A DNA stretch of 64,000 bases from Streptomyces sp. SCSIO 30461 (GTDB lineage: Bacteria; Actinomycetota; Actinomycetes; Streptomycetales; Streptomycetaceae), in NCBI RefSeq assembly GCF_037023745.1, contig NZ_CP146101.1, positions 3,588,001-3,652,000 of the forward strand. Reading direction: 5' to 3'. Both the position numbers and the translations under genes were made by a program. Shown here piece by piece: positions 47,139-55,705 of this stretch (its first letter is position 1; each line of letters starts with the position of its first letter). The notes under the pieces were generated by a model. The model worked only from the letters and a program-made list of their open reading frames with translations. It ran no database searches and was not told the origin of the DNA.

Positions 47139-47240
47139 CAGCACGCTTCGCGGTGCCCTTTATGTCTGCTGTATCGGGAATGTGGGCATCCTGATAAGAG
47201 AGGTCATCGCGACGGAAGCTCCGCCTGGAGGGGTGATCGA

Positions 47241-48152
47241 ATGTCAGCCACCCGGCCGCGGTCGCGCTACGTGCTGGATCGGGGACTCACCACCCGCATG
47301 GTGACCACGATGTTCCTGATCGGGTTGCTGTACGTCGTCTTCGTGGGCGTACTGCTCGCCCTGCTGCGCGATTCCTGGGCGATCGTCCTGCTGATCGCGG
47401 GCGGCCTCTTCGTCGCGCAGTTCTGGTTCAGCGATCGGATCGCGGCGCAGGCCATGGGCGCCCGCGAGGTCACACCCGAGCAGGCGCCGGAGTTGCACGG
47501 GGTGGTCGACCGCGTCTGCGCGCTCGCCGACATGCCCAAGCCCCGGGTGGCGATCGCCGACAGCGACGTCCCGAACGCGTTCGCCACCGGCCGGAGCGAG
47601 AAGACCGCCCTCATCTGCGCCAGCACCGGGCTGCTGCGGCGGCTGGAGCCGGAGGAACTGGAAGGCGTCCTCGCGCACGAGCTGTCACATGTCGCCCACC
47701 GCGATGTGGTCGTGATGACCATCGCCTCCTTCCTGGGGGTCCTCTCCGGTGTGATGATCCGTGTCTGGCTCTACAGCGGTCTCGGGCGCAACAGCCGCGA
47801 CGCCAGCACCGCTGTCGCGGCACTGGTGATCCCTCTGGTCAGCGCGGCCGTCTACGTGGTCAGCTTCCTTCTGACCCGGCTGCTCTCCCGCTATCGCGAA
47901 CTGTCCGCCGACCGCGCCGCCGCGCTGCTGACAGGACGCCCGTCGGCGCTGGCCTCCGCGCTGGTCAAGGTGTCCGGTGAGATGGCCCGGATACCGACCC
48001 GGGACCTGCGGAAGGCGGAGCCGTTCAACGCCTTCTGGTTCGCGCCCGCGTTCCCGACCGGCGCGAGCCTGGGCCGGCTGCTCTCCTCGCATCCGACCCT
48101 GGAGCAGCGCCTGGACCAGCTGGGCCGGATCTCCAGGGAGCTCGGCCGCTGA
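47241..48152 (+). CDS. htpX: M48 zinc metalloprotease HtpX
   Basis: A 303-residue membrane peptidase for quality control of membrane proteins. Two N-terminal helices (about 22-43 and 46-66) precede the catalytic domain. The zinc motif HELSH is at 146-150, and the third ligand Glu is expected in SRYRELSADRAAAL. Two more hydrophobic segments flank it. Order and length match actinobacterial HtpX. GGAGGGG precedes the ATG. The pspAB gene starts 18 bp after the stop, the usual Streptomyces pairing. Confidence 0.92.
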   Translation: MSATRPRSRYVLDRGLTTRMVTTMFLIGLLYVVFVGVLLALLRDSWAIVLLIAGGLFVAQFWFSDRIAAQAMGAREVTPEQAPELHGVVDRVCALADMPKPRVAIADSDVPNAFATGRSEKTALICASTGLLRRLEPEELEGVLAHELSHVAHRDVVVMTIASFLGVLSGVMIRVWLYSGLGRNSRDASTAVAALVIPLVSAAVYVVSFLLTRLLSRYRELSADRAAALLTGRPSALASALVKVSGEMARIPTRDLRKAEPFNAFWFAPAFPTGASLGRLLSSHPTLEQRLDQLGRISRELGR

Positions 48153-48169
48153 CGCCGCCGACCGTCGCC

Positions 48170-48775
48170 ATGGGCTTCCTCGACGCCATACTCGGCCGCA
48201 GCAAGCCGGTGGGTCCCGACCTCGACCGGCTGTTCGGGCTGCCGGCGGCCGCGATCACGCTCCAGGCGGGTGCCGGGTTCCTGCCCACCGGGGGCGGATC
48301 GGTCTGCTTCGCCGGTGTCGAAGGCGGTGCCTTCGCCAGGATCCAGGACGATGTACGGAAGCTGCTCGATGCCGACGCGGGGCGCAACGGGCCGCCCGTC
48401 GCCTACGAACGGGACGCGTACGGGTACACCTGGCTGGTGACCCGCCGCCCTGCCGACGACATGGTCTCGCTCGTCAACGACCTGCATGCGGTCAACACGC
48501 TTCTCGAAGAGGCGGGCTTCGGTCCTCAGCTGCTCTGCACGGTCGTCGGCTTCCACGACGCCCCCGTCGACAGCGACCACGGCCGCGTACTGGCGCTGGT
48601 GTATCTCTACAAGAGAGGTGCCTTCTACCCCTTCGCCCCACTCCCCGGAGCCCGCGAGAGACGCGACGACGCGCTCGAACTCCAGGTCAGGGCGCTGCTC
48701 GCGGATGATCTGCGGATCGAGCCCGACCTGGACCGCTGGTTCCCCGTATGGGGGGCGCCCGGGCTCGGGGGGTAA
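48170..48775 (+). CDS. pspAB: PspA-associated protein PspAB
   Basis: A 201-residue soluble protein that I recognise as the PspAB family by its start (MGFLDAILGRSKPVGPDLDRLFGLP), length, the WLVTRRPADDMVSLVNDLHAVN middle and the RRDDALELQVRALLADDLRIEPDLDRWFPVWG end. It is linked by conserved neighbourhood to HtpX and PspA in the envelope-stress response; its biochemistry is not known. It lies 18 bp after htpX. The ATG at 48170 lacks a strong ribosome-binding site, which suggests coupling to htpX. Confidence 0.88.
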   Translation: MGFLDAILGRSKPVGPDLDRLFGLPAAAITLQAGAGFLPTGGGSVCFAGVEGGAFARIQDDVRKLLDADAGRNGPPVAYERDAYGYTWLVTRRPADDMVSLVNDLHAVNTLLEEAGFGPQLLCTVVGFHDAPVDSDHGRVLALVYLYKRGAFYPFAPLPGARERRDDALELQVRALLADDLRIEPDLDRWFPVWGAPGLGG

Positions 48776-48840
48776 GCGCGCTCGAGGGTGCGCCGGTGTG
48801 CGCCGGGTGAGCCCCGTCTCATCCCGGATGCCCCTCTTGC

Positions 48841-48862
48841 CTTATGCAACGAGTTGCATAAG
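48841..48862 (+). promoter_or_regulatory. Probable PadR operator, perfect palindrome
   Basis: CTTATGCAAC (48841-48850) and GTTGCATAAG (48853-48862) form a perfect 10-bp inverted repeat with a 2-base spacer. It ends nine bases before the PadR ATG and leaves little room for a ribosome-binding site, so bound PadR would block its own promoter or start. The ATGCAA/TTGCAT core fits PadR-family sites. Confidence 0.75.
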
Positions 48863-48871
48863 ATCGGCGCC

Positions 48872-49438
48872 ATGGCCCTCGACCACGCGATCCTCGTCTC
48901 CCTGCTGGAGAGCCCCGGTTCCGGCTATGAGCTCGCCCGCAGGTTCGAGCGGTCCATCGGCTACTTCTGGACCGCCACCCACCAGCAGATCTATCGCGTC
49001 CTCAAGCGCATGGAAGGCGACGGACTGCTCGTGGTCCGCGACGTACCGCAGCAGGGGCGGCCGGACAAGAAGGAGTACGCGGTCGCGGAGCTCGGCCGTG
49101 CTGAGCTCTCCCGGTGGCTGCACCGGCCGATCGAGCCCGAGAGCGTACGGCACGAGCTCGCCGTCAAGATCCGCGGCGCGGCCTTCGACGACCCCGCCGC
49201 GCTGATCCGCGAGGTCGAGCGGCACCGTCAGGCGCATCGCGACCGCCTCGCACGCTATCTCGCGGGCGAAGCCCGCGACTTCACCGGACCCGAGGCTCCC
49301 ACCCCGCTGGACACGGGCAGGGATCTCCAGCACGTCGTACTGCGCGGTGGTATCGCCTACGAGCGGATGACCATCGACTGGCTCGACGACGTGCTCGCCA
49401 CCCTGCACAGACTCGGCGCCACCCACGAGTCCCCCTGA
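48872..49438 (+). CDS. PadR-family transcriptional regulator
   Basis: A 188-residue regulator. The N-terminal winged helix-turn-helix has LDHAILVSLLESPGSGYELARRF and QIYRVLKRMEGDGLL, with the basic wing QQGRPDKKEYAVAELG. The C-terminal half is a VIR-like helical domain (RHELAVKIRGAAF to the end) for dimerisation. PadR proteins are repressors relieved by small molecules. It starts at the palindrome and precedes an acyl-CoA dehydrogenase gene 82 bp downstream on the same strand, its likely target. Confidence 0.92.
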   Translation: MALDHAILVSLLESPGSGYELARRFERSIGYFWTATHQQIYRVLKRMEGDGLLVVRDVPQQGRPDKKEYAVAELGRAELSRWLHRPIEPESVRHELAVKIRGAAFDDPAALIREVERHRQAHRDRLARYLAGEARDFTGPEAPTPLDTGRDLQHVVLRGGIAYERMTIDWLDDVLATLHRLGATHESP

Positions 49439-49520
49439 GGCGCCGCCGCACCACCTCAGCCGCAGTACGCACCACACGCACCGTCATCGTCCGACCTCGA
49501 CACACGGAAGGCGACCATCC

Positions 49521-51239
49521 ATGGCCGACCCGCTGCTGTTCAACCCGCGCACTTACGACCCGGCGCACTTCGACCCCGAGACCCGCCGTCTGCTGCGCGC
49601 CACGGTCGACTGGTTCGAGGGGCGGGGCAAGCGCAAGCTGATAGAGGACTACCGAACCCGCGCCTGGCTCGCGGACTTCCTCGACTTCTCCGCCAAGGAA
49701 GGCCTCTTCGCGACCTTCCTCACCCCGGCCGCCGCCGCGGGCAACGAGAACCAGCGCTGGGACACGGCCCGGATCGCCGCGCTCAACGAGATCTTCGGCT
49801 TCTACGGGCTCGACTACTGGTACGCCTGGCAGGTGACCATCCTCGGTCTCGGCCCGGTCTGGCAGAGCGGCAACGAGGCGGCCCGCGCCCGTGCGGCCGA
49901 ACTCCTCGACCAGGGCGAGGTGTTCGCCTTCGGTCTTTCGGAGAAGGCGCACGGCGCCGACATCTACTCCACCGACATGCTGCTCGAGCCCGACGGTGAC
50001 GGCGGCTTCCGAGCCACCGGCTCCAAGTACTACATCGGCAACGGCAACGCGGCCGGACTCGTGTCGGTCTTCGGCCGCCGCACCGACGTCGAAGGGCCCG
50101 AAGGCTACGTCTTCTTCGCCGCCGACAGCCGCCACTCGGCCTACCGCCTGGTGAAGAACGTCGTCGACTCGTCGAAGTACGTGAGCGAGTTCCGCCTGGA
50201 GAACTACCCGGTGGCGCCTGAGGACGTCCTGCACACCGGTCGCGCTGCCTTCGACGCGGCGCTGAACACCGTCAACGTCGGCAAGTTCAACCTGTGCACC
50301 GCCTCGATCGGCATCTGCGAGCACGCGATGTACGAGGCCGTGTCCCACGCGCACAACCGCATCCTCTATGGCCGCCCCGTGACCGCGTTCCCCCATGTGC
50401 GCCGCGAACTCGCCGACGCATACGTCCGGCTGGTCGGCATGAAGCTGTTCAGCGACCGCGCCGTCGACTACTTCCGCTCCGCGGGCCCCGACGACCGCCG
50501 CTACCTGCTGTTCAACCCGATGACCAAGATGAAGGTCACCACCGAGGGCGAGAAGGTCATCGACCTCATGTGGGACGTGATCGCGGCCAAGGGCTTCGAG
50601 AAGGACACCTACTTCGCGCAGGCGTCCGCGGAGATCCGAGGACTCCCCAAGCTGGAAGGGACCGTCCACGTCAACCTCGCGCTGATCCTCAAGTTCATGC
50701 GCAACCACCTGCTGGCGCCGGTGGAGTACCCCGAGGTTCCGACCCGCGTCGATGCCGCCGACGACGACTTCCTCTTCCGGCAGGGACCGGCTCGCGGATT
50801 GGGTTCCGTGCGCTTCCACGACTGGCGCCCGGCCTACGACGGCTACGCCCACATCCCCAATGTCGAGCGTTTCCGCGAGCAGGCCGACGCCCTGTGCGAG
50901 TTCGTCACCACCGCGGCGCCCGACGAGCAGCAGAGTCGCGACCTCGATCTGCTGCTCGCGGTGGGCCAGCTGTTCGCCCTGGTGGTGCACGGTCAGCTGA
51001 TCCTGGAGCAGGCCCGGCTCACGGAGCTGGACGAGGATGTGCTCGACGAGCTCTTCGCGGTACTCGTCCGCGACTTCTCGGCGCACGCGGTCGAGTTGCA
51101 CGGCAAGCACTCCGCCACCGAGCAGCAGCAGCGCTGGGCGCTCGGCGCGGTGCGCCGCCCGGTGGTGGACGAGGCTCGTTCGGCGCGTGTCTGGGCGCGG
51201 GTCGAGGCGCTGTCGGGTGCGTATGAGATGGCCCCGTAG
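49521..51239 (+). CDS. Acyl-CoA dehydrogenase/oxidase-like flavoprotein (572 aa)
   Basis: A 572-residue protein, longer than the usual 380-400 residues of acyl-CoA dehydrogenases and closer to acyl-CoA oxidase-like members. Flavin contacts lie in FGLSEKAHGADIYSTDM and ATGSKYYIGNGNAAGL. A C-terminal helical extension of about 170 residues is Gln/Leu-rich (LLAVGQLFALVVHGQLILEQ). The regular C-terminal nucleotide motif is replaced by KMKVTTEGEKVIDLMWDVIAAKG. It probably oxidises an acyl-CoA, perhaps transferring electrons to oxygen. It is likely regulated by the PadR protein just upstream. Confidence 0.87.
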   Translation: MADPLLFNPRTYDPAHFDPETRRLLRATVDWFEGRGKRKLIEDYRTRAWLADFLDFSAKEGLFATFLTPAAAAGNENQRWDTARIAALNEIFGFYGLDYWYAWQVTILGLGPVWQSGNEAARARAAELLDQGEVFAFGLSEKAHGADIYSTDMLLEPDGDGGFRATGSKYYIGNGNAAGLVSVFGRRTDVEGPEGYVFFAADSRHSAYRLVKNVVDSSKYVSEFRLENYPVAPEDVLHTGRAAFDAALNTVNVGKFNLCTASIGICEHAMYEAVSHAHNRILYGRPVTAFPHVRRELADAYVRLVGMKLFSDRAVDYFRSAGPDDRRYLLFNPMTKMKVTTEGEKVIDLMWDVIAAKGFEKDTYFAQASAEIRGLPKLEGTVHVNLALILKFMRNHLLAPVEYPEVPTRVDAADDDFLFRQGPARGLGSVRFHDWRPAYDGYAHIPNVERFREQADALCEFVTTAAPDEQQSRDLDLLLAVGQLFALVVHGQLILEQARLTELDEDVLDELFAVLVRDFSAHAVELHGKHSATEQQQRWALGAVRRPVVDEARSARVWARVEALSGAYEMAP

Positions 51240-51275
51240 GCGCTGACCCCGACACCCGGGATCCCGGCACAAGCG

Positions 51276-51315
51276 GGCCCCTGGTCCGCCGGCACCGTCC
51301 GGCGGACCAGGGGCC
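51276..51315 (+). terminator. Strong hairpin terminator
   Basis: Perfect 17-bp arms at 51276-51292 and 51299-51315 with a 6-base loop, followed by TTCTG, after the acyl-CoA dehydrogenase gene. Confidence 0.85.
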
Positions 51316-51448
51316 TTCTGCATGCCAAGGCGCCGCCCGAGTGGCCCGAGGTGTCCACGGGGTCCAGGCGATGTGACAAGGGGCACCTACAAGATCCAAA
51401 GGTGGGCGGGTTAGCATATGAGCACCGCCTAGCTCGAAAGATAATCCT

Positions 51449-52894
51449 GTGACTGTCAATGAGGACTCGTTCACAAACTGGAAGAACCGCGAGGAGATCG
51501 CGGAGTCGATGATCCCGATCATCGGGAAGCTGCATCGGGAGCGGGACGTCACCGTCCTCCTCCACAGCCGCTCCCTGGTGAACAAGTCGGTGGTCAGCAT
51601 CCTGAAGACGCACCGGTTCGCACGGCAGATCGCGGGCGAGGAGCTCTCGGTCACCGACACGCTGCCGTTCCTCCAGGCGCTCACCACGCTCGATCTCGGC
51701 CCTTCCCAGATCGACATCGGCATGCTCGCCGCCACCCACAAGGCCGACGACCGCGGCCTGTCGGCCGCGCAGTTCACCGCGGAGGCCGTCGCCGGTGCCA
51801 CCGGCGCCAACAAGATCGAGCGCCGCGAGGGACGCGATGTCGTGCTGTACGGCTTCGGCCGCATCGGCCGGCTCGTCGCCCGCCTGCTGATCGAGAAGGC
51901 CGGCTCCGGCAACGGACTGCGGCTGCGCGCCATCGTCGTCCGTCGGGGCGGTGACCAGGACATCGTCAAGCGAGCCTCGCTGCTGCGCCGGGACTCCATC
52001 CACGGCCAGTTCCAGGGCACGATCACCGTCGACGAGGCGAACAGCACGATTGTCGCCAACGGCAACGAGATCAAGGTCATCTACGCCGGTGACCCGTCGG
52101 AGGTCGACTACACGACCTACGGCATCAAGGACGCCATCCTCATCGACAACACGGGCAAGTGGCGGGACCGCGAGGGCCTGTCCAAGCACCTGCGCCCCGG
52201 TATCGACAAGGTCGTCCTGACCGCTCCGGGCAAGGGCGACGTCCCCAACATCGTGCATGGCGTCAACCACGACACGATCAAGCCGGACGAGCAGATCCTG
52301 TCCTGTGCCTCCTGCACCACCAACGCGATCGTCCCGCCGCTCAAGGCGATGGCGGACGAGTACGGGGTGCTGCGCGGTCATGTGGAGACCGTTCACTCGT
52401 TCACCAACGACCAGAACCTGCTGGACAATTACCACAAGGCCGATCGCCGTGGCCGTTCGGCGCCGCTCAACATGGTCATCACCGAGACCGGCGCCGCTTC
52501 CGCGGTCGCCAAGGCGCTCCCCGAGCTCAAGGCCCCGATCACCGGCAGCTCCATCCGCGTGCCGGTGCCGGACGTCTCGATCGCGATCCTCAGCCTGCGG
52601 CTCGGCCGCGAGGCCACCCGCGAGGAGGTGCTCGACTACCTCCGCAAGGTCTCGCTGACCTCGCCGCTGAAGCGCCAGATCGACTTCACCAGCGCCCCCG
52701 ACGCGGTCTCCAACGACTTCATCGGCTCGCGCCACGCCTCGATCGTCGACGCGGGCGCCACCAAGGTCGACGGCGACAGCGCGATCCTCTACCTCTGGTA
52801 CGACAACGAGTTCGGCTACTCGTGCCAGGTCATCCGAGTCGTGCAGCACGTCTCCGGCGTGGAGTACCCGACCTACCCGGCTCCCGTGGTCTGA
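51449..52894 (+). CDS. gap: Glyceraldehyde-3-phosphate dehydrogenase, long form with N-terminal extension
   Basis: A 481-residue NAD(P)-dependent GAPDH for glycolysis/gluconeogenesis. The NAD turn GFGRIGR is at 135-141, whereas normal enzymes have it near residue 10, so an extra N-terminal region of about 125 residues is present. SCASCTTNAIVPP carries the catalytic Cys289, and the sugar-phosphate site is complete through RHASIVDAGATKV and WYDNEFGYSCQVI. The extension starts with a Trp/Lys-rich helix (FTNWKNREEIAESMIPIIGK). Long GAPDHs of this kind occur as second copies in actinobacteria. GTG start with GAAAG upstream. Confidence 0.9.
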   Translation: MTVNEDSFTNWKNREEIAESMIPIIGKLHRERDVTVLLHSRSLVNKSVVSILKTHRFARQIAGEELSVTDTLPFLQALTTLDLGPSQIDIGMLAATHKADDRGLSAAQFTAEAVAGATGANKIERREGRDVVLYGFGRIGRLVARLLIEKAGSGNGLRLRAIVVRRGGDQDIVKRASLLRRDSIHGQFQGTITVDEANSTIVANGNEIKVIYAGDPSEVDYTTYGIKDAILIDNTGKWRDREGLSKHLRPGIDKVVLTAPGKGDVPNIVHGVNHDTIKPDEQILSCASCTTNAIVPPLKAMADEYGVLRGHVETVHSFTNDQNLLDNYHKADRRGRSAPLNMVITETGAASAVAKALPELKAPITGSSIRVPVPDVSIAILSLRLGREATREEVLDYLRKVSLTSPLKRQIDFTSAPDAVSNDFIGSRHASIVDAGATKVDGDSAILYLWYDNEFGYSCQVIRVVQHVSGVEYPTYPAPVV

Positions 52895-52905
52895 CCCGGA
52901 GCCTC

Positions 52906-52924
52906 ACACCGCCCTCGGTGTTTT
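52906..52924. terminator. Intrinsic terminator
   Basis: ACACCG (52906-52911), loop CCCT, CGGTGT (52916-52921), followed by TTT on the plus strand. It ends the gap transcript and lies before the converging SGNH gene. Confidence 0.7.
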
Positions 52925-52938
52925 CAGGCCGCTGCGTC

Positions 52939-54228
52939 TCAGAGCCGTGCGGAGGAGCCGTCGCCTGTCAGCACGGAGAGGTCCACGCTCTGCGCCATGC
53001 GCGCGTACCCTGCGTCGTTGGGGTGGAGATGGTCGCCCGAGTCGTAGGCCGGGTCGAGCCGTTCCGGGGCGTACGGGTCGCGCAGTGCCCGGTCGAAGTC
53101 GAGCACGGCGTCGAAGACCGTGCCCCCGCGGATCGCATCGTTCACCTGCTGCCGCACGGCTTCCAGGGCGGAGCTGTAGCGGCGGTGGCCCTCGAACGGC
53201 ATCAGTGTGGCGCCCACGACCCGCAGCCCGCGTGCCCGTGCCCGCTCGGCGAGCATCCGCAGCGCCGCCGTCAGCTCCCGGGCATCGGCGGGTCGGGGCG
53301 GCCTGATGATGTCGTTGATACCCAGGTCGATCACCACGATCCGCACACCGGGCCGGTCGAGCACATCGCGTTCGAAGCGGGCAAGACCGCTCGGCCCTGT
53401 GCCGTCGCTGAGGATGCGGTTGCCGCTGATGCCCTGGTTGACGACGCCGTACCCCCAGCGTCCGGCACGCAGTCGGGCGGCCAGCCGGTCAGGCCAGCGG
53501 CGGTCGGTGTCCGGCGTCGAACCGGCGCCGTCGGTGAGCGAGTCGCCGATGGCGACCACCGTGCCCCGAAGGGACTGACCGAGGACATCGACGGCCGTCA
53601 GATACTGCCAGGACGAGATGCGACGGGTGTACGCGGCGCCGTCGGCGTCACGTGTCCGGTCCCCGAAGGCGAGGTACGAGGTCTGGTGGGCCCGCCAGTG
53701 AAGGGTGACCATTCCGGGCCCCGGCGCGGTGACATACAGAGTGACCAGCAGATGTCCGCCCTCGGGAACGGGAAGCCGGGCGGCGTCACTGACGACCTGG
53801 CCACCCGCTGGTATCTCGACCGACCGCTCCCCGTCGAACCGCGTCTCCCGCAGCGTGCCGGGCACCGCCAGGGCGCCGCCCGCCGCGACGGCGACACTCG
53901 CGCGCCCGATGCGCAGCGGAGCGGTGCCGAAGAGGTTGGAGAGAGTGATGCGAGCCTGACCGCCACCGACGCTGGTGCGCACGACATTGCGCACGGAGTA
54001 CGCACCGGAGGGAGCCGCAACCGCCTTCCCCGGCGCGGCCGACCAAGTACCGACCCACCCGCCCGTCCCGATGGCCCGAGCCGTGGTGCCACCGCCGCTT
54101 CGGGACGCGGACAGGCCGTCGTGTTCCCTGTTGACGAAAGTGACCGCGGAGATGATGGTGCCGCAGATCAGCAGTGCCAAGGCGACGAGCGCGGCGAACA
54201 GGCCGTATCCGGCCCGCTGGATTTTCAT
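52939..54228 (-). CDS. Exported SGNH/GDSL hydrolase
   Basis: A 429-residue protein with an N-terminal signal-anchor (GLFAALVALALLICGTIISAVTFV) and a jelly-roll-like region (about 60-215) before the SGNH domain. The SGNH blocks are AIGDSLTDGAGS (nucleophile Ser), the NQGISGNRIL Gly block, LGINDII (Asn) and DHLHPNDAGYARM (Asp, His). It would deacylate a surface polysaccharide or lipid outside the membrane. The chosen ATG at 54228 lies right before the signal; its ribosome-binding site is weak. It diverges from the P450 gene. Confidence 0.9.
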   Translation of the reverse strand: MKIQRAGYGLFAALVALALLICGTIISAVTFVNREHDGLSASRSGGGTTARAIGTGGWVGTWSAAPGKAVAAPSGAYSVRNVVRTSVGGGQARITLSNLFGTAPLRIGRASVAVAAGGALAVPGTLRETRFDGERSVEIPAGGQVVSDAARLPVPEGGHLLVTLYVTAPGPGMVTLHWRAHQTSYLAFGDRTRDADGAAYTRRISSWQYLTAVDVLGQSLRGTVVAIGDSLTDGAGSTPDTDRRWPDRLAARLRAGRWGYGVVNQGISGNRILSDGTGPSGLARFERDVLDRPGVRIVVIDLGINDIIRPPRPADARELTAALRMLAERARARGLRVVGATLMPFEGHRRYSSALEAVRQQVNDAIRGGTVFDAVLDFDRALRDPYAPERLDPAYDSGDHLHPNDAGYARMAQSVDLSVLTGDGSSARL

Positions 54229-54434
54229 GTGCACATCATCCGATACGACTGTCAGGAGCCGAGGGGCACCCCCCGGATCAGACTTCGCACGAACGTGCCG
54301 ACCGCCGGTGTGTGAGCCGGTCAGGCGACTCACACGCGGGTCAAGGCCCGGGTCAGCCCGTTCCGGGCCGTGGGCGTGCTCAGAATGCGGGCGGGACCGG
54401 TGACTTCCCGAAGCCGGCGTGTGGAAGGAGCAGC

Positions 54435-55646
54435 GTGGTGGGCAACGAGACCCTGATGCGGAAGATCCTCGACTACGGCAGCCGAGCCGATCCGTATCCG
54501 CTCTACACCGAGCTCCGCAAGACGCCGGTGTGCAGGCAGGAGGACGGAAGCTACACCGTCAGCACCTACCCGGAGCTGCTCGCGCTGCTGCACGATCCCC
54601 GCCTGACCTCCACTCACGCGGAAGAGGAGGCGGCTGCGGGAGGCCAGTTCCCACCCGCGTTCATCGGTATGGACCCGCCCGAGCACGATCGGGTCCGCAG
54701 TCTCGCCATGCGCCAGTTCGGGCCGCCGCACTCGCCCCGTCTCATCGAGGAGCTGCGGCCCAGCCTCGAGACCACCGTGAATGGGTTGATCGACGCCTTC
54801 CCCGACGGGGGCGAGCTCGACCTGGTCGACTCCTTCGCCTATCCCTTCCCCGTGACGGCCATCTGCCGACTCCTCGGGGTTCCTCATGAGGACGAACCCC
54901 GCTTCCGGGAATGGGCTGACGCACTGGTCGCCTCGATCGATCCGAGGCCCGGCGAGGACCCGTCCATCAGGATGCAGGAGGGCATCGAGACCAGGAAGGA
55001 ACTGGCCTTCTACATCAATGAGCTGATCGACAGCGGCCGGAGCGACACCAATGGCATGCTGACCCGGCTGGCCCGGGACCATGAGGCGGAGGGCGGGCCA
55101 CTCAGCCGTCTGGAGCTGGTGGTCACCTCGGTGCTGCTGCTGATCGCCGGCCATGAGACCACGGTCAACCTGATCAGCAACGGCATGCTGACGCTGCTGC
55201 GCCGTCCGGATCTGTTCGAGCGGCTGCGCCGCGAGCCGGAGATGGCCCCCCGGCTGGTCGAGGAGCTGCTGAGGTTCGAGCCGCCGGTGCAGATCATCCC
55301 CCGACGCGGCGCGCTGACGGACATCGAGATCGGTGGCGTCACGATCCCCGAAGGCTCCGTGGTCGCCTTGATGCTGGCGTCGGGCAACCGCGACCCGCAG
55401 CGCTTCCGCGACCCGGACCACTTCGACCCCGACCGCTCCGACATCGAGCACCTGGGTTTTGGAAGCGGCATCCACAGCTGCTTCGGAGCCCCCCTCGCAC
55501 GCCTGGAGGGGCAGATCGCCCTCGTCGAGCTGGTCCGCAGGCTCGACAACCCCCGCCTGCTCCAGGACCCGCCGCCCTACCGCAGCAGCGCCGTGCTGCG
55601 CGGACCGCGGCACCTTCCCGTCGCCTTCGACGGGCTGCGCCCCTGA
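54435..55646 (+). CDS. Cytochrome P450
   Basis: A 403-residue soluble P450. The I-helix motif is AGHETTVN, the K-helix is EELLRFEPP (ExxR), and the haem loop FGSGIHSCFGAPLAR has the Cys ligand. It oxidises an unknown small molecule with ferredoxin or other redox partners; none are encoded next door. AAGGAG precedes GTG at 54435, with GTG 54438 an equal option. The P450 is not close enough to the NRPS locus (13 kb) to be tied to it. The fumC gene follows after 59 bp on the same strand. Confidence 0.93.
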   Translation: MVGNETLMRKILDYGSRADPYPLYTELRKTPVCRQEDGSYTVSTYPELLALLHDPRLTSTHAEEEAAAGGQFPPAFIGMDPPEHDRVRSLAMRQFGPPHSPRLIEELRPSLETTVNGLIDAFPDGGELDLVDSFAYPFPVTAICRLLGVPHEDEPRFREWADALVASIDPRPGEDPSIRMQEGIETRKELAFYINELIDSGRSDTNGMLTRLARDHEAEGGPLSRLELVVTSVLLLIAGHETTVNLISNGMLTLLRRPDLFERLRREPEMAPRLVEELLRFEPPVQIIPRRGALTDIEIGGVTIPEGSVVALMLASGNRDPQRFRDPDHFDPDRSDIEHLGFGSGIHSCFGAPLARLEGQIALVELVRRLDNPRLLQDPPPYRSSAVLRGPRHLPVAFDGLRP

Positions 55647-55705
55647 GCGACTGCACCCATTAGGTCGGTTATGGGGCCCCGGCCCGCTGGGGAAGGAATG
55701 GCCCC

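Noticed and set aside
49521..51239. Treating the 572-residue flavoprotein as two genes
   Set aside because: It is one continuous frame, with the flavin motifs in the N-terminal half and a helical extension following, without any break.
54435..55646. P450 as a tailoring enzyme of the NRPS
   Set aside because: It lies about 13 kb from the synthetase genes with unrelated genes between and no shared control signals.
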